Shown piece by piece: positions 9,045 through 16,869 of a stretch of DNA of 64,000 bases (within the stretch, counting starts at the first letter, position 1; the number at the start of each line of letters is the position of its first letter). The DNA is taken from contig CAWEZO010000002.1 in assembly GCA_963813635.1 (NCBI GenBank), positions 434,001-498,000 on the forward strand, read 5' to 3'. The notes beneath the pieces were generated by a model that searched no databases, had not been told where the DNA came from, and saw only the letters and a list, made by a program, of their open reading frames with translations. The stretch is from JBBRZM01 sp963813635. GTDB lineage: Bacteria > Actinomycetota > Acidimicrobiia > IMCC26256 > JBBRZM01. The position numbers and the translations under genes are program-made.

Positions 9045-9623
9045 GTGACACCGCCCGCCGACGACCGACACACAGGGCATGCGATCGACCCGGCCGGGGT
9101 TCCCGCGCTCGTCGAACGGGCGAAAGCCTGTGATCACGACACGTGGGAAGCGCTCTATCAACGTGCGTATCCGCAGCTCTCGGCGTACGCCGCGCGTCGT
9201 CTCGACCCCGACCGGGCACGTGACGCGGTAGCCGAGACGATGGCGCGGGCCGTGGCGAAGATCAAGATGTACAAGGGCGAGGGTGCCGGTGGGTTCGACG
9301 GCTGGTTGTTCGGCATCTTGCGGCATGTCGTGATCGATGCTCACCGCGCCGCCCGACGGGATCGTGAGGGCCCGCCGGTCCTCGCGCCCATCGCGCCCGC
9401 CGGGCCGCTCGACAACCTGCTGGACCTGGAGGAAGCCGACGAGGTGCGGGCAGCGTTCGCGACCCTCAACCCCGACGACCAGGAAGTGCTGGAGCTGCGC
9501 GTGGTGGCGGGACTGAGCTCCGAGGAGGTCGCGGCCGTCCTCGGCAAACGTCCCGGCGCGATCCGCATGGCCCAGTCCCGAGCGCTCGAACGGTTGCAAC
9601 GACGATTGAAGGAGCGGGTGTGA
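9045..9623 (+). CDS. ECF-like RNA polymerase sigma factor (module 1)
   Basis: A 192-residue sigma-70 family protein with only regions 2 and 4. Region 2 is around AVAETMARAVAKIK and FDGWLFGILRHVVID (core and -10 contacts); region 4 is DDQEVLELRVVAGLSSEE with the helix-turn-helix to RMAQSRALERLQRRL. The start is taken as GTG 9045, preceded by GGGGAAG; a TTG at 9027 is possible. Its stop overlaps the next start as GTGA, so it is translationally coupled to a membrane-anchored partner. A close paralog with the same partner arrangement lies at 16318-17738. By analogy to ECF modules the partner would hold the sigma factor at the membrane; this is inference. Confidence 0.9.
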   Translation: MTPPADDRHTGHAIDPAGVPALVERAKACDHDTWEALYQRAYPQLSAYAARRLDPDRARDAVAETMARAVAKIKMYKGEGAGGFDGWLFGILRHVVIDAHRAARRDREGPPVLAPIAPAGPLDNLLDLEEADEVRAAFATLNPDDQEVLELRVVAGLSSEEVAAVLGKRPGAIRMAQSRALERLQRRLKERV

Positions 9624-10604
9624 CTCTCACGTCGGACGAGCTGTTCGACGCCCTCGGCGTCGCGCTTCGGCCGCCCCCGGTCGAGCCGAGCCCCGGGGAG
9701 CTCGCCGCGTTGCACCGCATGATCGACGAGCGGTGCCACGACCGCGTCACGGCGCGCGTTCCCGCCATGCGCGCCTGGGCGCGCCCGTTCGTCGTGGCCG
9801 CCGCGGCGGCCGGCATCGTGATGGGATCGGGTGCCGCCGCTGTCGCTGCCGGGGCCCCCGTACCCCGGCCGATTCGCGCCGTCGCACACGATGTCGGGCT
9901 ACCGGTCGACTCACCCGAGCTCACAGATGCGAAGAGCGCTGCATCCGAGTTGCGCATCGTGCTCGGGGTCAACGACACGGCAACGATCAAGCGCGTACGC
10001 GCCCGCCTCAGCCGCAAGCTGGCGGAAGTGCCCCGCGATGAGCGAGGCGAGATCGAGCGCGACGCAAAGGCGCTCCTGGCGCGGGCCGACCAACAATTGC
10101 GGACGGTGGAATCAACGCACCCCGCGGCCGGTGATGATTCACCGAAGAGCGGAGGGACGGGCGCGGGCGGTTCCAAGTCCGATGCCGGGTCCGCCAAGTC
10201 AGGATCCGGAGGCACGGGATCCGGTGGCGTGGCCGCAGGCAGTTCCGGCACCGGTGCTTCCGCGGGCTCCGGCGCAGGGCGCGGCGTCACTTCCGAGCCT
10301 GCCGCTGCCGGGTCAACCGAGCGGGCCGGCAGGATCGGTGGTGCCGGCGTCGCCGTCGCCACCGGCGCCGCCACCACCATCGCCGCCGGTGCCACCCGTC
10401 GTGAAGCCGCCGCCGGTGGAGCCGCCGGTCGCCGCTCCGGTCGTCGTTACGCCGGCCGTTGCTACGCCGGCCGTGCCGGCGCCCGTCGCCATCGCCACCA
10501 TCGCCACCGCGACCGACGTCAGCGCCCCGATCGTTCCTGCGCCCGTCGTCACTGCGCCCGTCGTCACTGCGTCGCCGCCGGTGACTTCGGATCTGCCGGT
10601 GTAG
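9620..10604 (+). CDS. Membrane-anchored partner of sigma factor, frameshifted (module 1)
   Basis: Composite gene. The N-terminal ~100 residues (TLTSDELFDALGVALRPP..., then a basic stretch and one transmembrane segment FVVAAAAAGIVMGSGAAAV) are followed by the motif PVPRPIRAVAHDVGLPVDSP, shared with the paralog at 16866. A helical part and a Gly/Ser linker lead to a Pro/Val-rich tail that reads in another frame (PPVEPPVAAPVVV... to TSDLPV, stop 10604). The frame change is a one-base shift near 10325-10331. Without it the first frame would run on through the next gene. No zinc-binding anti-sigma motif is seen, so 'anti-sigma factor' is only inferred from position and topology: cytoplasmic N-terminus, one membrane pass, extracytoplasmic low-complexity tail. 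Confidence 0.7.
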
Positions 10605-10781
10605 CACGCGCTCCCGACGCGGCTGCGAGCGGCCCAGCCGTCACGTCGCGCGCCGTCACCTGCCCGCGCAGCTGGGTCCGCGTGCCGCGCAGCGCGAAAC
10701 CGTCGAGATTTTCTGTGACGCGCCGGCCGCTCATTCGACGGAGAGGTGCACGCCCCAACAAGGGGGCCGCGTCGGAAGGAT

Positions 10782-10841
10782 GCGAATGTTGGAAACCGGC
10801 CCGGCCCTCCAAAGCCTCGGCCGGGCTCCTCTCGCATTCGT
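10782..10841 (+). promoter_or_regulatory. Stem-loop in the leader before the glycosylphosphotransferase
   Basis: An 8-bp perfect stem GCCCGGCC / GGCCGGGC (10799-10806 with 10819-10826, 12-nt loop) sits inside a weaker outer pairing GCGAATG / CATTCGT (10782-10788 with 10835-10841). It lies in the 297-bp gap between the sigma module and the glycosylphosphotransferase, 60 bp before its start. It could be a terminator of the upstream operon or a structured leader. I do not recognise a known riboswitch consensus. Confidence 0.4.
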
Positions 10842-10901
10842 GCCGTCTCCATTGCCTTGGCGACGGGTCCGGGTTCGTGGCGCACAGGAGAAGTCGCTGT
10901 A

Positions 10902-12485
10902 ATGCTCGAACAGTCGCCGACCGAACACCGCGGGCGCCGCTGGACACGAGGGCCGCTCCGAGCACATCAGCGACTTGCCGTGTCCCCGGCCGCGGCGAGC
11001 ACCGCGGACCTGCACATCGCGCCGGAGCCGGAAGCGGCACTCACGCTGGAGCCGTTCGCGGTCGACAGCACGCGACAACGCATCGGGCGGCACATCAAGG
11101 TTCCTACGCTGCGCAGGGCGCTGTACCTGCTGGACGTACTCGCGGTGGGCGCAGCCTGGCTGGTCGCGCTGCAGTCCTCGTGGGGCCCCGAAGTCGGCAA
11201 CGCCACGCCGGCTCGCCTCGCGGGTGAGCTCGCGTTCGTGGTGGCGACCACGATCGCGGTGATCGGTGCCCAACGGCTGTACCTCGCCAGGGTGTGCGGC
11301 GTGCGCGCGGTCGAGATCGCCCGACTCGCCCGGGCCGCGGTGCTCTCCGGTTTGGCTGCGTACTTCGGGGCGCGGGTGCTCGGGCTGTCGATCCCCCCGT
11401 TGCGACTCGGGGTCGGGATGGCAGCCGGCTTCGTGTTGCTCGCAAACTTCCGTTCGGCCTTCGACTGGTGGCTCAAGAGCGCTCGCGCGCACGGTCGTTT
11501 CAGCCGGCCGGTCGTCATCGTGGGTGCCGACGACGAAGGCATCGAGCTCTTCCGTCTCCTGTCGGCGCATCCGGAGCTCGGATTCAGCATCAGCGGCGTC
11601 GTCGGGCGACTCGAGGATGCGCCGCTCTGGGGAAACGGCGCGCCGTGGCTCGGGGAGATCGACGAGACGCTCGCGGCTGTCCGCGCTGCGCAGGCAACCG
11701 GAGTGATCATCGCGGCGGGCGCAGTGCCTCCGGTCGAGCTCAATCGACTCGTCCGGTACCTCACAGCGGCCGGCGTGCACGTGCAATGGTCGAGCGGGTT
11801 GCGCGGCATCGCGCAGCGACGCCTCCGGTCGTTGCCGCTCGCGTACGAGCCGCTCATGTATCTCGAACCGTTGGGACTGGCCCGCTGGCAGTTCGTGCTC
11901 AAGCGCAGCATCGACCTCGTCCTCGCGTCCATGCTGCTCGTCGTGACTGCCCCACTCCTTCTTCTCGCCGCGGTCGCGATCAAGCTGCAGGATGGTGGTC
12001 CGGTGCTGTTCCGCCAGGAACGCATCGGTTACCACGGCCGCCCACTGCAGCTGGTCAAGCTGCGCACGATGGTGCCCGGCGCCGAGCAGCATCTCGCCGA
12101 TGTGCCCAATGACCGCGACGGCGGTCCGCTCTTCAAGGCCGCGTCCGACCCGCGCCGTACCCGGGTCGGACGCGTGCTCGAGCTCACGAGCATCGACGAG
12201 CTACCGCAGCTGATCAACGTGCTGCGCGGGAGCATGAGCCTGGTCGGACCGCGTCCCGCGCTCCGCTCCGAAGTCGCGCAGTTCGACGACGAGCTGCTCG
12301 AACGCCTCAGTGTCGTTCCCGGCATCACCGGGCTGTGGCAGATCGAGGCCCGCGACAACCCCGCCTTCCACGCGTACCGACGACTCGACTTGTTCTACGT
12401 CGAGAACTGGTCCGTCACCCTCGACTTCGCCATCCTGCTGGGCACGATCCGCACAATCATGCTTCGCCCGCTCCAGCGCTCCTGA
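10902..12485 (+). CDS. Polyprenyl glycosylphosphotransferase (exopolysaccharide initiating sugar transferase)
   Basis: A 527-residue membrane enzyme of the WbaP/undecaprenyl-phosphate sugar transferase type, which starts a repeat unit by moving sugar-1-phosphate to the lipid carrier. After about 70 disordered residues there are four transmembrane segments (from ALYLLDVLAVGAAWLV to GMAAGFVLLANF), a nucleotide-binding-like CoA_binding_3 domain (PVVIVGADDEGIELF), a further membrane helix (SIDLVLASMLLVVTAP), then the catalytic domain with LFRQERIGYHG, LVKLRTM, SIDELPQLINVLRG, SLVGPRPA and PGITGLWQI. Start ATG 10902 has GGAGAAG upstream. No other polysaccharide genes are adjacent, so this is an orphan initiating transferase here. 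Confidence 0.93.
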   Translation: MLEQSPTEHRGRRWTRGPLRAHQRLAVSPAAASTADLHIAPEPEAALTLEPFAVDSTRQRIGRHIKVPTLRRALYLLDVLAVGAAWLVALQSSWGPEVGNATPARLAGELAFVVATTIAVIGAQRLYLARVCGVRAVEIARLARAAVLSGLAAYFGARVLGLSIPPLRLGVGMAAGFVLLANFRSAFDWWLKSARAHGRFSRPVVIVGADDEGIELFRLLSAHPELGFSISGVVGRLEDAPLWGNGAPWLGEIDETLAAVRAAQATGVIIAAGAVPPVELNRLVRYLTAAGVHVQWSSGLRGIAQRRLRSLPLAYEPLMYLEPLGLARWQFVLKRSIDLVLASMLLVVTAPLLLLAAVAIKLQDGGPVLFRQERIGYHGRPLQLVKLRTMVPGAEQHLADVPNDRDGGPLFKAASDPRRTRVGRVLELTSIDELPQLINVLRGSMSLVGPRPALRSEVAQFDDELLERLSVVPGITGLWQIEARDNPAFHAYRRLDLFYVENWSVTLDFAILLGTIRTIMLRPLQRS

Positions 12486-12509
12486 CGGCGCGGACCACGT
12501 TCGCGTGGT

Positions 12510-13326
12510 ATGGGTGAGCCGATGAACGACGCGCTCGGCGTCTCGGCATTCTCGACCTTCCACTTCTCGCTCGACGACGATCTTGGCTTCTGGAGATCGA
12601 CCGGCATCACCAACGTCGGCCTCTCTTGGCAGAAGCTCGAAGCCGCCGGGCCCGACGCAGCCGTACGAGTTCGAGACGCGGGGCTGCGAGTCACCAGCGT
12701 CCTGGCACGGGGCTTCCCGCTCGACCAACCGAACGAGTGGCCGGCACACGAGCATCGCCTCCGGACTGCAGTGGACGCTGCGATCTCGCTCGACGCGGAG
12801 TGCTTCGCGATGACGACGGGCTGTGCGGGCGCCATGACGTGGGAGGCCGCGGCCGACGCGTTCGCCGCCGCGACCGAGCCGGTCATCGCATCATGCCGAG
12901 CGGCCGGAATCCCCCTCGCGGTCGAGCACACCAACTCGCTGCGCGTCGACATCGGTTTCCTCCACTCGCTTCGGGATGCCGTCGACCTCACCCGCGCTCG
13001 GAATCGGAGTGGTGATGGAGTGCAACGCGTGCTGGGCGGAACGCGATCTGGCGAACACGATCGCCGCCGGCATCGACGTCATCCGTCTCGTCCAGGTGAG
13101 CGACTACATGATCGGCAGCCTCAGCACTCCCGATCGGTGCGTCCCGGGCGACGGCGACATCCCGCTGGCACGGATCGTCAGCCGGCTCCTTCGCGCCGGC
13201 TATGCGGGCGTGTTCGAGCTCGAGCTCATCGGTCCCCGAATCGAAGCCGAGGGGTATGCCTCGGCGATCCCCCGCGCCGTCAACGCCATGGAGGCGATGC
13301 TCGCCGAGGAACAAGCGCCGGTCTAA
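12510..13326 (+). CDS. Sugar phosphate isomerase/epimerase-like TIM barrel, frameshifted
   Basis: Composite of two frames. The first part starts MGEPMNDALGVSAF (ATG 12510 or 12522) and reads GITNVGLSWQKLEA, DAECFAMTTGCAG and IPLAVEHTNSLR, the last being the metal-ligand Glu strand. The second part continues with LGIGVVMECNACW, IRLVQVSDYMIG and FELELIGPRIEAEG to the stop at 13326. Joining them needs one missing base near 12996-12998 (CGCGCTCGG where an extra base restores ALGIGVV). The order of Glu, Asp/His and Glu strands fits AP_endonuc_2/xylose-isomerase-like proteins acting on sugars or inositol derivatives. Both halves look intact, so a sequence error is more likely than a dead gene. Substrate unknown. 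Confidence 0.75.
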
Positions 13327-13354
13327 CGGCCGCGGCACCCGGACCGGCCGAACG

Positions 13355-14086
13355 TCAACCGGCCGCGCTTCGACCGACGCGAGCGCCGAGGCGAGCGAGC
13401 CGTTCCGCGATCGCGGGGTCGACCGGCGCGTCCGCCCGGTCAGGCCGAGCGGGCGACCCGGCGCTCTCCGCCGGCGTACCGACGGGCGTATCGGGTGGGC
13501 GCGCTGCCCGAACGGCGCGCAAGCCGGCGGTGCGAGCGGCACCCTGATCCGCCAGGTTGAGCACGCGGAAGATCACAAGGGTGAGCACGACCGTGATCCC
13601 GGACAGCGCTGCGAACTGTACGAGCGTTTCACCGCGGTCGGCACCGGCAAGCACGCCGTGGACCGTCCCGGCGCCGAGCACCATGAAGCTCGAGAGGTGA
13701 ATGGCGTGCCACACGTGGCGCGGCAACCGGTTCATCATCAATGAGGTCAGCTCGACGATCAGGAGCAGGTAGAACGCCACGATTCCGAACGTGACGGCGA
13801 CCGGTCGCCAGCCGGATGCCATGGGCACGAACAGCTCACGGAGTCCGAAGTGCACATAGCCATCGGCGGCGAGCGCCCCGATGTGCACCGCGACGAAGAT
13901 GACGGCGAGCGTTCCGAGATACCGGTGCAGGTCGAGCAGCCAGGCAGGAACCTTGCGCCGGCGCACGACCTTGGCAGAAAGCGTCAGTCCCCAAACGATT
14001 CCCGCGGTGACAACGCACCAAGCGACGAGACCCGTCGCGCGCACGACCCACCACCAGAACTGCGGGTCGAGCGTCGCCGCGCTCAT
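13355..14086 (-). CDS. Ferric reductase-like transmembrane heme protein
   Basis: A 243-residue membrane protein with about six hydrophobic helices (WWWVVRATGLVAWCVVTAG, LHRYLGTLAVIFVAVHIGAL, GIVAFYLLLIVELTSL, HLSSFMVLGAGTVHGVLAG and a last helix near residue 160). Histidines in DLHRYLG, AVHIGAL, RHVWHAIHL and GTVHGVL are placed as expected for two b-type hemes, as in the YedZ/ferric reductase fold. There is no fused FAD/NADPH domain; about 65 C-terminal residues are Pro/Ala/Arg-rich and cytoplasmic. Its start overlaps the stop of the ApbE gene (ATGA), so it is the last gene of a four-gene coupled operon. Likely role: passing electrons across the membrane to a flavinylated or exported acceptor (inference). 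Confidence 0.82.
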   Translation of the reverse strand: MSAATLDPQFWWWVVRATGLVAWCVVTAGIVWGLTLSAKVVRRRKVPAWLLDLHRYLGTLAVIFVAVHIGALAADGYVHFGLRELFVPMASGWRPVAVTFGIVAFYLLLIVELTSLMMNRLPRHVWHAIHLSSFMVLGAGTVHGVLAGADRGETLVQFAALSGITVVLTLVIFRVLNLADQGAARTAGLRAVRAARPPDTPVGTPAESAGSPARPDRADAPVDPAIAERLARLGARVGRSAAG

Positions 14087-15072
14087 GCGACCTCGTCCCG
14101 CGCCTCGGCGGCGGCAACAGCCGAGGCGACGACGACTCCGTCGTCATCCACGATCCAGCCCGCGAGCCCGCCACGGTCGAGCAACTCGACGCCTTCGATC
14201 GATCCGCTGACAAACGCGGCCTTGGCCCAACCTTCGGCACGCCACGCCTCTCGGTCGGCGACGATCACGGCCGCGACGCGCCGGTCGGCCGGGGCACCGG
14301 TTGACGGATCAATGAGGTGATGTTGCCAACGACCGCCGTGCAGCCAACGGCGAGACAGTCGCGTGCTGGTCACGATCGCGCTGTCGGTCAAGCGGCGGGT
14401 GAACAACGTGCGCTGCGGATCGAACGGGTCTTCGATCTCGATGTCCCACCCGCCCGCGACCGGGCCGACACCGGCACATCGAACGTCTCCACCCATACCG
14501 ATGCACACGCCCACCGCGCCGCGCGCGATGAGATCTCGGGCGACGATGTCCGCGGCGTACCCCTTGCCGATGCCGCCCAGGTCGAGCCCGACACCGTCCG
14601 GTAGGAAGACCGTGCGACGAGTCGAGTCGATGACGATGGCGGAGCAACCGGGAGTCGGCTCCGTCGCGGTCGGGTCGACAGACACGACGAGCTCGAGCGG
14701 GTGGCGGCCGGGCGGACTGATCACGAGACGGCTGCACCCCGAGTCGGTGGGGCGCTCCCGCACCCGTTCGAACGTCTCGTCGTAACCGTGCGCCTCGAGT
14801 GAGCGGAGCACGGTCGGATCGAACCGAGCGTCGGTCTCGGCCCACAGGTGGAGCGCCCGCTCGAGCACCTCGATCGTCTCTCCCGCCACCGTCGCGGCCG
14901 AACCGCCGGCCGCATTGCAACGCGAGACGTCGCTGTCGGCGCGAAACCGGCTCCAGAGGGACTCGAGTCGCTCGATCTCTTCCTCGGCCCAGGTGGTGAG
15001 CCCGACCGGACCGTCGACGAGCAAATCAACGGTCGTGCCCATGGCGCGGAAGCGATGCTCGGCCCAGGTCAC
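14083..15072 (-). CDS. apbE: FAD:protein FMN transferase (ApbE family)
   Basis: A 329-residue ApbE-like enzyme that attaches FMN covalently to Thr/Ser of target proteins. It begins VTWAEHRFRAMGTTVDLLV, followed by LWSRFRADSDVSRCNAA, DPTVLRSLEAHGYD, the signature LDLGGIGKGYAADI, CIGMGGDVRC, and SRRWLHGGRWQHHLIDP near the flavin site. No clear signal peptide is present. The GTG start at 15072 overlaps the preceding stop (GTGA), a strong sign of coupling. The adjacent downstream heme protein is the likely electron donor to the flavinylated target. No classical FMN-binding domain (DGATGAT-like site) is visible in the operon, so the substrate protein is uncertain. Confidence 0.9.
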   Translation of the reverse strand: MTWAEHRFRAMGTTVDLLVDGPVGLTTWAEEEIERLESLWSRFRADSDVSRCNAAGGSAATVAGETIEVLERALHLWAETDARFDPTVLRSLEAHGYDETFERVRERPTDSGCSRLVISPPGRHPLELVVSVDPTATEPTPGCSAIVIDSTRRTVFLPDGVGLDLGGIGKGYAADIVARDLIARGAVGVCIGMGGDVRCAGVGPVAGGWDIEIEDPFDPQRTLFTRRLTDSAIVTSTRLSRRWLHGGRWQHHLIDPSTGAPADRRVAAVIVADREAWRAEGWAKAAFVSGSIEGVELLDRGGLAGWIVDDDGVVVASAVAAAEARDEVA

Positions 15073-15527
15073 GGGCACTTGGATCCGCTGCACTTGGGCG
15101 CTGCCGACGGTGCCGGTGCGGGAGCCGGCCGCGGGGCAGGAGCCGCGGCGGCGACCGGCGCGGCAGGGGAAGCACCAGCCGGCGCCGGCGGCGATGAGCC
15201 CGGACCGCTGACCCGCTGTGGGGCAGAACCCCGGGCCCGCTGCGCCGGCCCCGTGGACGGACCAGCCGCCGCGCCACCCACCGATCCCGTACCGGCTCTT
15301 CCCGAACCTGCAGGTGGCGGGGCGGCCGCGACAGGCGCCGGCGCGACCTCGATGGTTCGGTCGACGACCTTCGTCACAACCCTCGGGGGTGGCGTCGCGA
15401 GGTTCTGCTTGGTCGACGGCGCCTGCGTCTGGGCCGCCATCGCCGCGATCATCAGGAACGTGGCGGAGACTCCGATGCCGGTGGCCATGACCCGACCCGC
15501 GGGTGCAGCTCGACGACGCCTCCTCAT
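15069..15527 (-). CDS. Exported Pro/Ala-rich protein with C-terminal Cys pair (operon gene 2)
   Basis: A 152-residue protein, start MRRRRRAAPAGRVMATGIG followed by one hydrophobic segment (GVSATFLMIAAMAA), then a short TQAPSTKQNLATPPPRVVTKVVDRTIEV-like region (TPPPRVVTKVVDRTIEV) and a long Ala/Pro/Gly tail ending KCSGSKCP. Topology is N-in, tail outside. Start ATG 15527 overlaps the upstream stop by ATGA and its own stop overlaps the ApbE start by GTGA. The tail's two Cys could form a disulfide or bind a metal/heme, although no CxxCH is present. No family recognised; context suggests a component of an extracytoplasmic redox chain. Confidence 0.75.
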   Translation of the reverse strand: MRRRRRAAPAGRVMATGIGVSATFLMIAAMAAQTQAPSTKQNLATPPPRVVTKVVDRTIEVAPAPVAAAPPPAGSGRAGTGSVGGAAAGPSTGPAQRARGSAPQRVSGPGSSPPAPAGASPAAPVAAAAPAPRPAPAPAPSAAPKCSGSKCP

Positions 15528-16018
15528 CAGTCGTCCCCGTTGCTGCAATGCCAGACGAGATGTTCCTGATCCCATTCCGGCTCCCGGCAATTTGCCGGGG
15601 CCGCCGGTCTGGCGATCGGCGGGGCCTGGGTCCTCGGGGGATCCGGCGGCGGCGGCACAGGAGCCGCCGACGCCACGGAAGCGGCCGCGACCGGGCGCGC
15701 GCGCGCCTGGCGCGAGGGCGAGGGTTCGGGCAGGGGCAGGGGCAGGGGCGCGGGCGCCGGTGCCGGCGCGGGCGTGATGCCGGATCCGGCACTACTCGTC
15801 GCAGGCGGCTCTTGAACGGCCGGTCTTGTGACGTAGTGATCGTGGTAGACGATCCGCGGGATCGTCCCGCGCGTGACGACACGGCGTGCCCCCGCGGCGG
15901 AACCGAAACCGAAGGCCGGCAGCTTCAGGACCGCCGCCGTCGCCATCCCGCCGGCCCCGATGACGAGCGAGGCAGAGACGCCAAGCGCGAGCGCCGTCTT
16001 GCGAGAGATTCTCGGCAT
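15527..16018 (-). CDS. Exported Pro-rich protein (operon gene 1)
   Basis: A 163-residue protein starting MPRISRKTALALGVSASL, with a single hydrophobic segment to about residue 30 (SASLVIGAGGMATAAV). A conserved-looking piece follows (GARRVVTRGTIPRIVYHDHYV), then a Pro/Ala-rich stretch and an acidic end with two Cys (NCREPEWDQEHLVWHCSNGDD region). The frame opens at 16060 but ATG 16018 is preceded by CAGGAGCG, so I use it. It heads the coupled operon with ApbE and the ferric-reductase-like protein. Like gene 2 it ends in a Cys pair. No known domain recognised. Confidence 0.75.
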   Translation of the reverse strand: MPRISRKTALALGVSASLVIGAGGMATAAVLKLPAFGFGSAAGARRVVTRGTIPRIVYHDHYVTRPAVQEPPATSSAGSGITPAPAPAPAPLPLPLPEPSPSRQARARPVAAASVASAAPVPPPPDPPRTQAPPIARPAAPANCREPEWDQEHLVWHCSNGDD

Positions 16019-16134
16019 GGGAACGCTCCTGCTCTCGAGCCGGCTGGGGGAATTCGGCATATTGGTCGGTCAGTGATCGCGTCCCTACGACGGAGCGCAG
16101 CTTCACCTGACTCATCGGTCTCGACCTTCCCGTG

Positions 16135-16151
16135 TCACGGGATATCCGTGA
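16135..16151. promoter_or_regulatory. Inverted repeat TCACGG-GATAT-CCGTGA in divergent promoter region
   Basis: A perfect 6+6 inverted repeat around a 5-bp centre in the 299-bp gap between the divergent ApbE operon (start 16018) and the second sigma module (start 16318). It could be an operator serving either side. Apart from this I see no clear promoter or RNA gene in the gap. Confidence 0.4.
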
Positions 16152-16317
16152 TTCGTCGCTTGGCTGCACATCGTCGATTCGTGCCGTACTAGCGAGGCGG
16201 TGCAGCGATTTGAGGATCGGGCGGGTGTGTGTGGAACGCGATCCTCCCCGGCGAGCTCGGTGGAGGACCGGAAAGATTCCCTGTGGCACCGACGGCTCTG
16301 TGCCGATACACGAGTGT

Positions 16318-16869
16318 GTGACAGATTCCCTGGAGCTTGCCGCGCTCGTGGAACGGGCCAAAGCGTGCGACCACGAGGCGTGGGACGCGCTGTATCGGGG
16401 CGCATATCCGCGGCTGCTGGCGTACGCGTCGCGGCGTCTCGACCCCGAGCCGGCGGTTGACGCCGTGGCCGAGACGATGGCACGAGCCGTCGCTGCGATC
16501 GACCGGTTCCAGCTGGAGCGGGCGGGATTCGACGGCTGGCTCTTCGGGATCCTGCGTCACGTGGTGCTCGACATGCACCGGGCGGCGTACCGAGAGCAAG
16601 CGCGCGTCCGACATGAAGCGCCGGTCGCGGAGTCGGGGCCGCTGGACGCGCTCATCGACGGGGAAGAAGTCACCGCGTTGCGGGAAGCGTTCTCGACCTT
16701 GGATCGGACAGACCAGGAGATCCTCGAGTTGCGCGTCGTCGCCGGGTTGAGCTCCGACGAGGTCGCCACCGTGATCGGCAAGCGCCCCGGAACGATCCGC
16801 ATGGCACAAGCGCGCGCGCTCGACCGCCTCGAGCAACGATTGAATGAACGATTGAAGGAGCGCGTATGA
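16318..16869 (+). CDS. ECF-like RNA polymerase sigma factor (module 2)
   Basis: A 183-residue paralog of the sigma factor at 9045: LVERAKACDHEAWDALY, AVAETMARAVAAIDRF, FDGWLFGILRHVVLDM (region 2), then DQEILELRVVAGLSSDEV and GTIRMAQARALDRLEQRL (region 4). Start is taken as GTG 16318 (VTDSLELAALVER), although the frame is open from 16132. Its stop overlaps the start of the partner gene as ATGA. It is divergent from the ApbE operon, and the intervening 299 bp may hold promoters for both. Direct duplication with the 9-kb module is likely because both genes of each pair are alike. Confidence 0.88.
   Translation: MTDSLELAALVERAKACDHEAWDALYRGAYPRLLAYASRRLDPEPAVDAVAETMARAVAAIDRFQLERAGFDGWLFGILRHVVLDMHRAAYREQARVRHEAPVAESGPLDALIDGEEVTALREAFSTLDRTDQEILELRVVAGLSSDEVATVIGKRPGTIRMAQARALDRLEQRLNERLKERV

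Noticed and set aside
9620..11227. The sigma-partner frame continuing to 11227 as one 535-residue protein
   Set aside because: After about 10330 the translation becomes Arg/His/Ala noise and it overlaps the glycosylphosphotransferase start; the Pro/Val tail in the other frame to 10604 is the plausible C-terminus.
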